NCBI GenBank assembly: GCA_016946835.1
Contig: JACVTC010000013.1
Location: 1,247,001 to 1,311,000, forward strand
Length of the DNA stretch: 64,000 bases
Reading direction: 5' to 3'
Source of the DNA: Neocallimastix lanati (nom. inval.)
Taxonomy: Eukaryota > Neocallimastigomycota > Neocallimastigomycetes > Neocallimastigales > Neocallimastigaceae
This document shows positions 51,730 through 64,000 of this stretch, piece by piece. The notes under the pieces are model-generated. The model was not told the DNA's origin. It saw only the letters and a program-made list of their open reading frames with translations, and did no database searches. The number at the start of each line of letters is the position of its first letter. The stretch's first letter is position 1. The translations under genes were made by a program, and so were the position numbers.

Positions 51730-53094
51730 TTATTCATCTTTTTTCAAGTCTTCTGACTTAACTTCAGCTTCGCTGCTGCTAAGAGATTCCTGTGATGATT
51801 CTTGTTGCATTTTTTCAAAATCTTCATCACCAAAGCCCCAAACTGGTTGGAAGGATTCAATAATACCAACATCTGCGAAAAGATTTGGGAATAACCATAT
51901 TGAACGCTTGCAAACAAGAAGAGAAACTAAGTAAAGAATGAAACGGAAAATAACCATAACAAAGAATGCAACCATTACCCACATTAAAGCAGATAATATA
52001 TAGTAAGCACCTCTACGTAATCTAGCTGGCCAGACTTGGAACATAACACCAGCAAGAACAATTAACAATATACCAAAACCTAAAAGAAGAGTCTTTAATT
52101 GAGAACCTTCGTAAATCCAAACGAAGTAGAAATCATCATTAAAGTCTTGAATTTGATTAAAAGAACATTGTTTTGTATGTGGAGTATGATCAACACGTAA
52201 TATTAAACCATAGTTAACTAATTCTTTCATATATTCGGCAGCCTTTTCACGGTTATCGATAGTTGGTCTCTTCTTTGACTTACTGTAAGCTTTCTTCATG
52301 AGAGCATGAGTAGCAGCTCTACCTACATATACATTAAAAATAAGTTTTGTTTAATAAAAATATATTTAAAAATAAATTTAAAAATAAAAATTAAAAAAAA
52401 AAAATATATATATATATAAATTATAAATTATAAATTATATAATTTAATATTGGTATTAATATTAATATATATTATATATATATATTTAATTTAAAAATGA
52501 AATTCAAAAATAATTTAAAACCATTGATATAAAATTTAGAAAAAAAATATATATATATAAAATTTTTATTATTGTTACTTTTTTAAAAAATAAATATATA
52601 TATATTGTTTTGTTTTATAACATTTTATGTTAATAATTAATAAATTTTATTTATAAATATTCATAATAACTTTTAGTGATATTATATAAATATAAATAGG
52701 TATTTATTTCATCTTCACAATAAATAAACATATTTAATTTTGAAATATTTTTAATAAATAAATATATAATACAAATATGAAATAAACCAACAAAATTTTA
52801 TTTGTTTATTTATTATAATAACCTTTAAAGTAATCTACACGACGGCCATTTAATACACCAGATCTTGTCTTCAATTTAGAATCTGAAGAAAGAAGGTATT
52901 TGGCAATTTCCATAATATCCTTTGGAACTTTTGAGAAATCCGGCTTTTATTTTAAATTAATATTATTTTTTTTATTAATATTTATACGTAAATTTTCAAT
53001 TATTAAATATTAACTCTTTTAAGGTTTAATATTTCCATTATTATTAAATATATATATTTCTATAATACATCAACAATATACTTACTGAAGACAT
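51730..53094 (-). CDS. SEC62: Sec62, ER protein translocation subunit
   Basis: Membrane subunit of the Sec62/Sec63 complex that helps post-translational import through Sec61. Three exons in phase: 53094-53086, 52943-52823, 52322-51730; 240 residues. The first coding exon is just nine bases (M-S-S); the second starts PDFSKVPKDIMEIAKYLLS. Sec62 hallmarks: a short N-terminal cytosolic domain with GVLNGRRVDYFKG and MKELVNYGLILRV, then two membrane segments (about residues 116-136 and 149-170) with the conserved FQVWPARLRRGAYYI between and within them. The C-terminal tail, SIWLFPNLFADVGIIESFQP then a Ser/Glu-rich stretch, ends KKDE. The tiny first exon was accepted because it joins with a good GTAAGT donor and keeps phase. 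Confidence 0.94.
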
Positions 53095-53218
53095 TTTTTT
53101 TTTATCTATTGCTAATATATAAATATAATTTAATATAATAATAAAAAAAAATAATAATAATAAATAGAGATTAGTATATATTATTAATTTAAGAAATAAT
53201 CATAATTTTAATCTATTG

Positions 53219-53250
<32 letters not shown>

Positions 53251-54238
53251 ATAAGAATATAATGTTCTAAATAAATATTTTTTTTAATATATCACTCAAT
53301 TTTAATTATAATATATCTTAAATTTAATTTATTTTAAATAATATAATTTTATAATTAGTTAAATAATTACAGTAGCAATATGAATTTTTATTATTAAACT
53401 TTCATCCATATTTATCTATTCAATATTTATTTCTATTCTTAATTCTAACTTGTATAAAAAAAATATTTATAATAATTTTTTTTCATAATAAAACCAAGAA
53501 ATTTTATTTTATTGCATTTTATTATTATTTTCTAAAATCTATTATATTAGAATGTATATTCAATACCTATAATGTTCACTTACTTTTATTTAAGTTTTTT
53601 TTTTTTTTTTAATTAATTATTTATTTATATTTTTTTTTATTATTTATTTTAAAGAAATTTATGAAAAAAAAAGAAAAAAAAAAATAGAAAAAAGTTTGTT
53701 TGTAGTCCTTAACATAAAAATTTTTTATTTATTAAATCTTTATATTCCAATATATGTTAATTGACAATATACATATAAATTATTATACTCTATTTTATTG
53801 TGTTTAATATATATGATCAATTGATTGTAATGTTAAAATTAAGTCTCGATGATATTTAAATAGCGTGATAAACAAAAATTTTATTATATTTTATTACCAT
53901 CAATAATAAAAATTATAAAAAAAAATAAAAATAAAAATAAATATCTAAATAATATTATTAATATTATTAATAAAATACATTGTATTAAAAGAAATATTTT
54001 ATATTATTAGAGAGCTTTTTCAGTTTCTTTTAAAAAATGAATAAATAATAATCTCTAATAATAATCATAACAATTTATTACTATTTAACTATTTATTTGA
54101 TCATTTTTAAAGAAAAAATAATAAATATTTACACAAAACTCTATAATCATTTTATGAAACATTAAGTATTGATCAAAAAAAAAAAATTTAATATACAATT
54201 TAATTAATCCCTAAAATTATTTATTTTTATAATTTGTT

Positions 54239-54313
<75 letters not shown>

Positions 54314-56441
54314 TTATTATTATTAGTAGTACTATTATTTATTTATTTATTATTATTATTAGTACTATTATTTATTTATTTATTATTATTATTAGTACTA
54401 TTATTTATTTAATTATTATTATTAGTACTATTATTTATTTATTTATTATTATTAGTAGTACTATTTATTTATTTATTTATTATTAGTAGTACTATTATTT
54501 ATTTATTTATGTATAAAATATATTTAAAGAATAATGAATTTCTTATTTAATCATTTCTTAAAGAAAAATGAATTTATTAATTAATCATATTAAGCAACAA
54601 CAAACCATTTGATATATAAAAAAAATAAAAGTAAAAATAAAAAAAAAGAAAAAAAAAAAAGAAGGCATAAAATATAGGTTATAAAAATAATTTTATAAAT
54701 TAGTACTAATTTATAATAGTTATTATTATTATTATTATTATTTTATTATTATCATTTTTTTTTAAGCAATTATATATTTGATATATTTGATACTAACTTA
54801 ATACTTAGCATTTTAATTGAAAGTTTTAAAAAGTTTAATTTTAATATTAATGCTAATTAATTTAACGATTTAAAAAAATAAAAATAAAAATGTTATAATT
54901 AATATATTGTAATTTTAAATGTATATGAATTTTTATTTTAAGGAGGAAATAACATTTATAATAAAAAATTTATTATTTTTCATTATAAATGAATGAGTTC
55001 ACTAAATGAAATTCTAAGTTTCATTATTTATTAATGTTATTTTTTACATATTTTAGTTGTATTTAAACAAGATACATTATTCAAAAGTTTAAATTTTACT
55101 ATTAATTAAACTTTGATATATTAGTTATCCAATAAAAATTAAAAATCATATAATTACTTTTATTAATTAAAATTTCACTTAATTTTTTCTTATAACAAAG
55201 AAAAAATAATCTAATTTTCAAATATTAAAAAAAAAAAAAAAAAGTATTTTGTCCTTATTAATTTTTCGTTATCATCATATATTATATGTTTTTATCTATT
55301 TTGATGCATGGTTATATCATTTTCATCATTTTCACCATTTATAAAAAACAACTATATCATTTTTTTATTATAATTTACATGAATATTTATCTTTTTGTTT
55401 TAAATATTTATAGGGGTTTATATAGCGTGACTTTAAAGCTAGATATAATTGTTGTTATAGGAAAAATTCAGCTTAAGATAATTTCTTAGTTGTTGAATTT
55501 AATATTTATTTAAATTGTAAAAAAACATTAAACAATACTGTGAAAATATTGTATTACTAAAAAACATTTAAGAATATTTTAATTTCAATTATTTTTTATA
55601 AATAATAATATTAGATAAAGTTATTACTGATATATGTTTTATATTATTACCGATATATTAAGTCTTTTAAAAATACATTTTAGAATTATATTAATACTTT
55701 TATTATTAATAACACAAACAATCAAAAAAAAAAAATAAAATAAATATATAAATATAAAAATTATTTTATTATTAATTATTATCATTACTATATAATGATA
55801 TAATGATATATTTTATTAATATAGTAATTTTTCTTTTAGATTAATATTTTTACATATCATTTAATCATTTTTTTAAAAACTATGAAAAAGTTAATAATAA
55901 TAACTTTTTTTATTAATAATTAATAATTAATCATTATAACTATTAATTATTATATTTTGTATTAATAATATATATAATAAAATATCTGAAATAGTGATAG
56001 ATATATATTTTTTATCTATAGCATTTTAATATTTATATAATATATTAAATATAATATTTAAATAATGATTGTTAAATAAGATACTAATTGTCTTTTTATT
56101 TTTTTTATTTATTCTATATTTATAATCTATATTCTATATATAAGAATTTTTTTTTATAATATAATAATAACATTTATTATTATTATTACTATTATTATTA
56201 TTATTATTATTATTTTATTTTACTTTTTATTTTTATTTTTATATTGTTGTTATTATTATTATTATTATTCTTTTTTTTTTTTTTAAAAAAAAAAAAAATC
56301 TATTTATGTTTTTTAAACCATGATTTTCGTTTAGTCGTTTTATCCTATATTTTAAAAGTTTTTTTTAAAAAAATTATATACATTAATTTACAAAATTATT
56401 AATTATTAACTTTAATTTTTAATCATAAATAATATTTTATT
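53095..56441. other. Intergenic region
   Basis: 3.3 kb between SEC62 and the kinase gene. AT-rich; the only structured part is a minisatellite near 54240-54515. The frame around 55286-55489 has no coding character beyond chance. Confidence 0.5.
54240..54515. repeat. Minisatellite with TAGTACTA core
   Basis: Six or seven copies of a 25-32 base unit built from TTATTATTATTAGTACTATT and TTATTTATTTA. The central AGTACT is a palindrome. Confidence 0.85.
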
Positions 56442-57336
56442 TTAAATTAAATCAATTACCCCTTGTGATTGTTGTTGTGGTTGAGCATATAAACCACTAT
56501 TTTCAATGAAACCCATCTCATTTAATTCATCTTCTAATTCCTTTGCAAATAATTCTTTTAAATATGGAATTAAAGTTGTATCATAAGAAAGTAGCATACC
56601 TAAAGAAGTACTGACATCTTGCAAATTATTTTCAGTTGATATAGCTTCACTTTTATTAATTGGTTTTAATTTATCATCTCCTATATTACTATTACCAATT
56701 TTCGATTTTTGCTTTATTAAACCAAATAATTTTTTTGAACTTTTCGATCGTTTAGATACTGACATCGTAGAATTTGAAGTTACAGCATTTGAAACTGATG
56801 GATTATTTACATTCATTGATTGTGAATTCATTTTTGATAAGCTTTTAAGATGATTCAAAGACTTTATTAATGATTTATTAAATTGACTATCATTATCATC
56901 ATTATTATTTTCTTCAGTTAAATTTGTTAATATATAGAGTGGGAATTCTTCTCCATCTGGAATTGGGAAATAGCTTTTTACCCATCTAAATTAATTATTA
57001 ATATATATATATACATTTTTTTTTTTTTTTTTATGAATAAAGAAAAATTATATGAATTAAATTATTATATACTAAATATATTTATGTATATATATTCATA
57101 AAAATAGATTTTGAAATTATGTGATTTACTTATGTTCTTTAATTTCTCTTATTGAAAGACGTTTTTCTGGATCTTTTTCAAGCATTTTTGTAAATAAATC
57201 TTTTAAATCATCATCAATACCTTCAGGCATTTTGAATTCAGCTTTTGATATTTTTTCATATAAATCTAATATATCATCATCTTGTGCAAATTCAAATGGA
57301 TATTTTCCTGATACCATATTATATCTTATATTAATA

Positions 57337-57374
<38 letters not shown>

Positions 57375-58843
57375 TATATATATTTATTTATTAGTTTGTA
57401 TTCATTTTTGATGCTGATTAAATTTTTGTAAGTAATTAATTTGAAAAATACAGCGTAACTGCAGCAGCCCATATATCGACTATAATGTACAAATTGAAGA
57501 TTTATAAAAATATATATATTTATTTATTTGAATATATAATAATATTAATAATTATAGCAATAATAATATTAGTTATAATAATAATAACAATAATAATTAT
57601 AATAATAATAACAACAACAATAATAAGAAGAAGATATAATAATAACGGAAATAATAATAAGAAAGTTTTGTTTTTTAATAATAATATTGAGTTTTTTACC
57701 TTTTTCTCCATCAATTGATGATACTCCTTCTGCTACTTCTGGTGATAAAAATTGATGTGTACCGGCAAATGTTGTCAATAACAATTTATCAGGTGAATAT
57801 TTATCAAATTCCTTATATATATATTCATTAAATTTTATTTTTTTTTTTTTTTTATTAATATTTATATATAACAGCCAATATTTAAAATAATAATAATAAT
57901 TTTATTATAACAATAATAATTATCATAAAATAATAATAAATAAATAAATAAATAAATAAACAAATACTTCAGCAATTCCAAAATCTGTAATTTTTAATTC
58001 ACCTTCAGAATTAATTAACAGGTTTCCGGGTTTGATATCTCTATCTATTGATTTTTTTTATTATTATAGACAAATTATTTTTTTAAATAAATCATTTTAA
58101 TTACTATAATTAATTTATTTAATCAATAACTAGTTAACATACGAATGATGTTATGTGAATGAATATATTCTAAACCATCAATTAATTGTTTAAAATATTT
58201 ATGCGCATATGGAATAGCGAGATGTCCATCAACTGATTTTTCTATTAATAATTGTAATGAGAAAGGACAATATTCCATAACTGTATACGTATATATATGA
58301 TAATAAAAAAAACATATGAAGTGATATATTTATATATAGAAGGATATTTTATCTTCATTAAAGATTAATATTTTTTATAAATAAAGAATATTAATATTTT
58401 TATTATAATAATTAATAATAAAAATATAAGGTAGTCATTAATAATATTATAGGATATCATTTGACAATTTCCGCTTTACAATAGACAACATTATCATCAA
58501 CTGTCCAAGGTAACGGTATATTTTCTATATCTGTTGACGTATATATTTTTTTAATATAAAAAATATCAATTATTCATTAAAGACAATATTTGTAAAATTT
58601 AACATAAAGAATAATAATATATTTATATTTATTATTTATTATATTATATTATATTTTAAAAATTTGTTAAGAAAAGGATATCAATGAAATAATGCATTTT
58701 GACCAAATTCATTTTCAACTTTACAATAAACATCATATATTTTAATGATATTGTGATGTTGAAAATTTCTTAATAAATTTAATTCTCTTTTTATTTTAAA
58801 TTATATATTTGTTATAAAAAATAATATAATTTTTTGTGGTGAG

Positions 58844-58882
<39 letters not shown>

Positions 58883-59725
58883 TTCATATTAATATTTCGT
58901 TTAATTATCAATTTTCTTTGTAATAAATAAATAAAGATAATAAAAAATAATATAAAATATTGATTGTACCGTAAAACATTTTCAATTCCATTTGTTATTC
59001 TTCTAAGTCTTTTTTTATTAATAATTTTTATTGCAACTCTTTGAAGTGTTTCTGAACATATTCCTTCTTTGACTTTACCAAATGAACCTATAATTTAATT
59101 CAAATATTTAAATATTAATTTAATTGTTCATTCATATTATTATTTATTGTTTGTTATGTTATTTCCAAATTGATAAAAACCAATTTTAACTATTTAAAAC
59201 ATAATGCATATATTATTAAATTTGATATAAAATATATATATATATATATATATAATAAAATAAAATAGTTATTAATTAATAACCTTTTCCAATACTATCT
59301 CCAAGAATGTATGGTCCTATCATTTTAACAACAATTGATTCATCGTTCCATAATATTTCTGTACTATCTATCTTATGAATAAAGTTGGAAGATGAATGCT
59401 TTTGACATAATAATAAATAGCTTATGTACTCTGAAGTTGCCCTTTTTGAACTTTCTAAAGTATGAACAACATCTTTTTCTTCACCAGCTGCATCATCATT
59501 ATCATCATTATTATTATTTGATTTAGTTATACTTTTTGCACTTATTATACTTCGTACGCTCCTTATACTTCTTACACTTCTCACACTTCTCACACTCCTT
59601 GTTTCTTCATTTATATCATTTTGATTTATGGCATCTAATAATTTATTACTTGACCCATTAACCTTATTTTCAAGACTACTCTTAACTGTTTCTAATTCTT
59701 TTGGTATAATTGGTTGAGTGACCAT
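56442..59725 (-). CDS. LKB1/STK11-like serine/threonine kinase
   Basis: Ten exons: 59725-59284, 59087-58970, 58786-58704, 58530-58480, 58280-58143, 58044-57968, 57811-57700, 57479-57452, 57324-57130, 56985-56442; 595 residues, in phase throughout. Kinase features: IGPYILG-type lead-in and [11 protein letters not shown] loop (about 145), [21 protein letters not shown] (close to LKB1's KKKLRRIPNGEANV), [43 protein letters not shown] (278), DFG (298), LSPEVAEG in place of [23 protein letters not shown]. The end keeps LIPYLKELF, like LKB1's VVPYLEDL. LKB1 kinases activate AMPK-type kinases. The N terminus has an RSVRS repeat. No CAAX end is present. Exons 58786-58704 and 58530-58480 are the least certain; the first uses a weak GTCAAA donor. 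Yeast Elm1/Tos3/Sak1 are functional equivalents but differ in sequence. Confidence 0.88.
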
Positions 59726-60329
59726 AGTTATTTTTTTTATTTAATTTTATTTTATGTTATAGAATTATAGTTATAGTTTTTTATTATTATTTTATAGGAC
59801 AAAAGAAGTACTATAAAAGTTCATAATTATTTATAATTATGAATATAATAATATAATTACATATATATATTATTAATATATATTTATTACAAAATATTTT
59901 ATAATTTTTCTTTATAAAAATATTTTCTAGTTTTTATTTTTATAAATAATATTTTTAATTCAAAATTAAATTTTGAAAACAATATTATCCATATTTTTTA
60001 AAATCTTATTTCCAATTGTAAATTTTCATATAAAGGTAAAAATAATCCAAAAAAAAATAAAAAGTCATCTCTCTCAAAATTTCAATACATGGGATACAAA
60101 TATATTAATAAAAATTTGAATAATAAAATGGGACACAAATATAATATACATTATAATTTTATTATATATATATTTTATTATTATAATTATAATTATTATT
60201 ATTATTAGTATTTTTTTTTTTTTTTTAAATAAAGATAGCCATCAAAAGTTTGATTTTTAAAATATTTAACTTTAAATTTTTATATAGATAATAAAGTTTT
60301 TATTTTTTTATTTTTTATTTTATTTATAT

Positions 60330-60366
<37 letters not shown>

Positions 60367-60391
60367 TTTATTTATTTTTATTTATTTATTT

Positions 60392-60422
<31 letters not shown>

Positions 60423-60801
60423 TTTTTTTATTTATTTTTATTTATTTATTTTTATTTATTTTTATTTATTTTTATTTATTTATTTTTTAAAATTTATGGA
60501 TTAGATAATACAAATTTTAATAATTCGAAATAAAAGTTATTAAAAATAAATATAATAATACATATATAGATAAATAATTATAATTATAATAAAAGATAAA
60601 AAAAAATTTTTTTTTTAAAAATGTAACTCTAAAAATATAATTACTATAAAAGTTAAATAATAACTATAAAAAATATAAAAAATAAAAAATGATATAGTAT
60701 TAATTGTAAATTTTTAAATTAATAATAAATTTATAAATTTTATATCCTTATTATTAAATTAATACATAATTGATGAATTTAATATATATATATATATAAA
60801 A
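59726..60801. other. Divergent intergenic region
   Basis: Shared upstream region of the kinase (minus) and the coiled-coil gene (plus). Contains a (TTTA)n/(TTTTTA)n block at about 60300-60486. No promoter element recognised. Confidence 0.55.
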
Positions 60802-63724
60802 ATGGATCCAGAAGATAATTATACGTATGAACTAGATGAAGCTGACGTAATAAACGATGATTTATCAAAATCTTTTCATTCTTCAAATTCCTCAATATCA
60901 TTAACTGAATTAGCAAATGAATTGACAATAAGTAATACATGTGTTACGGATATTAATAGAATATCCAGACCCACTCAAACAACTGATAATGAATTTGCTG
61001 ATATAAAGAATGTAGAAACTATATTTAAGAATTTAAATAAAGTAAATCAATAGATATTATTCATTAAATATATTTAATGAAATTGTATATATATCAGTAA
61101 TTTCATATTAACTTTTTTTTTTACTATTATATTATATTATATTATATTATATTATATTATATATTATATTATATTATAATTATTATTGTTATTGTTTTTA
61201 TTTATTATTATTTTATTTTTATACTTAATATAATAGAATCTTAAAACAGTATATAATGAAATAAGACTTGGTTATAATAAAAAAGTTAATGATTCAGTAC
61301 AAGAACTTCATAATACTATTATACAACAATTTCTTCAAATTGAAAAATCGTATAAACAAAATTTAAGTACAATAAGACAAGCATATCATACAGAATTAGA
61401 AAATTTTAAAGCTCAATTTAAAAACGACCGAAATGTAATTAATATCTTATTTTATAATTAATATTAATTAAATTAATTAAATATAATATATATATATATA
61501 TCTAATATATATATTATATGAATATGAATATGAATATGGTATTATTGCACTAAATTTAATAAAAGGAAGAATTTAAAATTAAACGAGATAAACAATTTGT
61601 AAAAATTGAAAATGAAAAAAATTACTTTGCCAAAGAAATTGATAGATTAAGGAAAATTATTAATAAACAAAATAATAATATTTTTAGATTAAAATATATT
61701 TTAGTACAAAAAAACCCCGGGAAAGTCAAAAGACTTTTTTCTGAAAAAAATGTAGAATTAAATGTAATATATAAAATAAAATATATATTATAATTATCAT
61801 TTATTTTAATAATATTATATAATTTTTATTTTTACTATAATCTATTTATTTAATTTTATTTTATTTTATTTTATTTTATTTTATTTTATTTTTTTATTTT
61901 TTTTTTTTTTTTATTACTATTACTACTTCTTTTATTATTATTCAATTATTATTTCAATTATTATTATTTCAAATACTATTATTATTTCAAATATTATTAT
62001 TTCAATATCATTATTTTAATTATTATTATTATTACTATTATTTCAAATATTATTATTTCAATATCATTATTTTAATTATTATTATTATTATTATTATTTC
62101 AAATATTATTATTTCAATATTATTTTTAATATTATTACTATTATGATTATTATTATAACTATTATGATTATTCTCTTATCTTCATCATCATTGTTATTAC
62201 TTATTTCAGGACATTTTAGATCCTAAAGATATTCAACTCGAATCAGCAATGCAACATCTCCAGGTTGAAAATTTAAGAAAAGATAATGAAATTATAAATT
62301 TAAAAAAGAAGATGGCAAAACTAAAAAAAGAAATAAATAAAATGGTCGAGAGTGAAACCGAATATATTGCAATAGAAAAGCATAAAAGAATTATTAAGGA
62401 ATTAAAAGAAGATTATGAAATGAGTAGAAGCTCTTTGGAAAAGGAAAAAAATAAAGAAATTGATAGATTATTTGTAGAATCTAGAAAATTGAAATCAATT
62501 TATGAAGCTCAACTATTATCATTAAGAAAAATGCAAAATAAAACTAATGTAAATCAAGTATTGGAAAGACAAAATAAAATTCTAGAACTATCAAGAATTT
62601 TTTTTCCTAGATTTAGGTGTCAGCAATCTACATTATCTTCAGGTCAAATTGATATGAAAGAAGAAAATATTAATAACATAGATATGCCAAATGACAATAG
62701 TAAAACTAATTTACTGGATGACTGTAAAGTAGAAAATCTAGAAAATATATCTTCATCTAAAAAAACTAGTAAAATCAATTTATTAAATGACGTCATATTA
62801 GAAAATATTTCTAATACAAGTATATCTAAAAAAAACATTACAGCAAATGATGAAACAAGTTCAGACTTAACTAAAAAAAATTCCTTAATAAATACTAATA
62901 AATTAAATTATAAATCATGTATTGATATATATAAAAGGAATTCCCTAATAAATGACATAATAAATGACAGTAAAAGTACAATAAATGATAGTAAAAGTAC
63001 AATAAATGATGATGTAATTTGTACGGATTTATCTAAAAAGAATTCCTTAATAAATACAAATAAATTAAATTATAAATCTAATATAGATATATATAAAAGG
63101 AATTCTATAATAAATAATAGTAAAAGTAAAGTAAATGATAATATAACTAGTACGGATTTACCTAAAAAGAATTCTTTAATAAATACAAATAAATTAAATT
63201 ATAAGTCTAATATAGATATATATAAAAAAAATCCAAAAATAAATGAAAACAAATCAGATTGTAAATCTACTATAGATATATCTAAAATAAATAATATAAT
63301 AATAAATGAAAATAAATCGGATTCAAAATCAAGTATAGATATATCTAAAAAGAATAATCTAATAAATAGTACTGATTTATCAAGAAAAAATAGCATGAAA
63401 AATAATACCAAATTAAAATATAAATCTAGTATAGATGTATATAATAAGAATACTGTAACAAATGATAATAGGTTTAAATATAAATCTAGTATAGATATTT
63501 ATAAAAGAAATAGTATAATAAAAGATAAAAAAGAAGATATTAAATCTAGTATAGAATTATCAAAAAATAATGATTTAAAAAGCAAAAAAAATAATTCATC
63601 TAAAAATTCAAGTCAATCAAAAATGAAAAAAAATAATTCCATTTTATTCAGTAAAAATGAAGGAAGACGTATTAGACCGTTTTCAAGTTACTTCCCAAGT
63701 GAATATGTCAGGAAAAAAGAATAA
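60802..63724 (+). CDS. Coiled-coil protein with repetitive Lys/Asn/Ser tail, possible axonemal protein
   Basis: Four exons in phase: 60802-61041, 61237-61434, 61566-61763, 62210-63724; 716 residues. Residues 1-80 are acidic and Ser-rich. Residues 81-212 form helical, coiled-coil-like sequence (YNEIRLGYNKKVNDSVQELH, IEKSYKQNLSTIRQAYHTEL, EEFKIKRDKQFVKIENEKNY). Coiled coil continues in the last exon (QHLQVENLRKDNEIINLKKK) to about residue 330. The rest is a degenerate repeat of 25-35 residues with the elements DLSKKNSLINTNKLNYKS and NIDIYKRNS. The helical region resembles animal coiled-coil proteins of the C10orf67 type, which are associated with cilia; this is from memory of the pattern and weak. 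No enzyme motif is present. The two middle exons are both exactly 198 bases. Confidence 0.8.
62860..63560 (+). repeat. Degenerate coding repeats in the coiled-coil protein
   Basis: About ten units built on (S/T)-x-DLSKKNSLINxNKL(N/K)YKS followed by (N/S)IDIYK(R/K)NSIIND. DNA copies differ at many sites, so the repeat is older than the 45-bp repeat in the transporter gene. Repeated Ser next to Lys/Arg could be phosphorylation sites (inference). Confidence 0.75.
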
Positions 63725-63854
63725 ATAATTTAATAAAATTATATAATAATTGTACAACTTTTATATATCAAATCAATTAAAAAAAAAATAAAATAAAATA
63801 AACTAATAAAAATATTTATTATAAATCAAAATTATTTATGCATCTAATATAATT

Positions 63855-63897
<43 letters not shown>

Positions 63898-64000
63898 AGT
63901 AAAGAAAAATTCCTTTTTATATATATATTTAAATAAAGTTTTTAAAATTTAAGTTTTTTAAAATAATTTTTAAAGTAGAATTTTAATTGTAATAATATAT
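63725..64000. other. 3' flank
   Basis: AT-rich filler with a T tract at about 63861-63892. Nothing recognised. Confidence 0.5.

Noticed and set aside
55286-55489. 67-codon plus-strand frame
   Set aside because: Hydrophobic AT-driven residues only, no splice partners, no motif.
1-64000. Organelle genome or Dictyostelium-like origin suggested by A+T content
   Set aside because: Nuclear-type multi-intron genes for ER, signalling and secreted proteins exclude an organelle; Agd3-type CE18 enzymes point to a fungus rather than an amoeba.

Overview
The window looks like a piece of nuclear chromosome from an early-diverging, zoospore-forming fungus, most likely an anaerobic gut fungus (Neocallimastigomycota). 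Both DNA outside genes and introns are almost pure A+T, full of A or T homopolymers, TTA/AAT microsatellites and 7-base satellites. Genes are broken by many short AT-rich introns with ordinary GT..AG borders. The gene content is eukaryotic and fungal: two secreted Agd3-type (CE18) polysaccharide deacetylases, calnexin, Sec62, an LKB1/STK11-like kinase, the diphthamide enzyme DPH7, an SLC10-like transporter, and two proteins (an EF-hand calcyphosine-like protein and a coiled-coil protein) of kinds often linked to cilia or flagella. The group assignment is inference; the fungal origin is strong.

Layout: (1) 1-3159, plus strand, 3' part of a calcyphosine-like EF-hand gene. (2) 3160-5199, convergent gap with a decayed LINE retrotransposon relic. 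(3) 5200-8248, minus strand, calnexin in nine exons. (4) 8.2-14.9 kb, no intact gene: one 7-base satellite, a tRNA-headed SINE-like element with a perfect 15-bp target duplication, a 266-bp tandem duplication, and broken coding-like stretches. (5) 14.9-25.2 kb, a head-to-head pair of CE18 paralogues separated by 2.8 kb. (6) 25.2-38.3 kb, a 13-kb gene desert with satellites in both orientations and a long ATAAT array. (7) 38.3-44.3 kb, an SLC10-like membrane protein with a very long Asn/Ser-rich tail. (8) 46.1-49.8 kb, DPH7 in eight exons. (9) 49.9-50.8 kb, a 475-bp tandem duplication. (10) 51.7-53.1 kb, Sec62, minus strand. (11) 56.4-59.7 kb, LKB1-like kinase in ten exons, minus strand. (12) 60.8-63.7 kb, a coiled-coil protein with a repetitive tail, plus strand.

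Functional links are loose, as expected in a eukaryote. Calnexin and Sec62 both serve the ER and both end in the residues KKDE. The secreted deacetylases would pass through that ER route. The most unusual signal is in the CE18 pair: one copy ends in two matched six-cysteine modules after a Thr-rich linker, while its divergently transcribed sister has lost or never had them and ends instead in a His/Lys-rich basic tail.

Gene models were assembled by eye from reading frames, splice borders and family resemblance. Every multi-exon model below keeps reading phase throughout, except for one unresolved segment in the calcyphosine-like gene.
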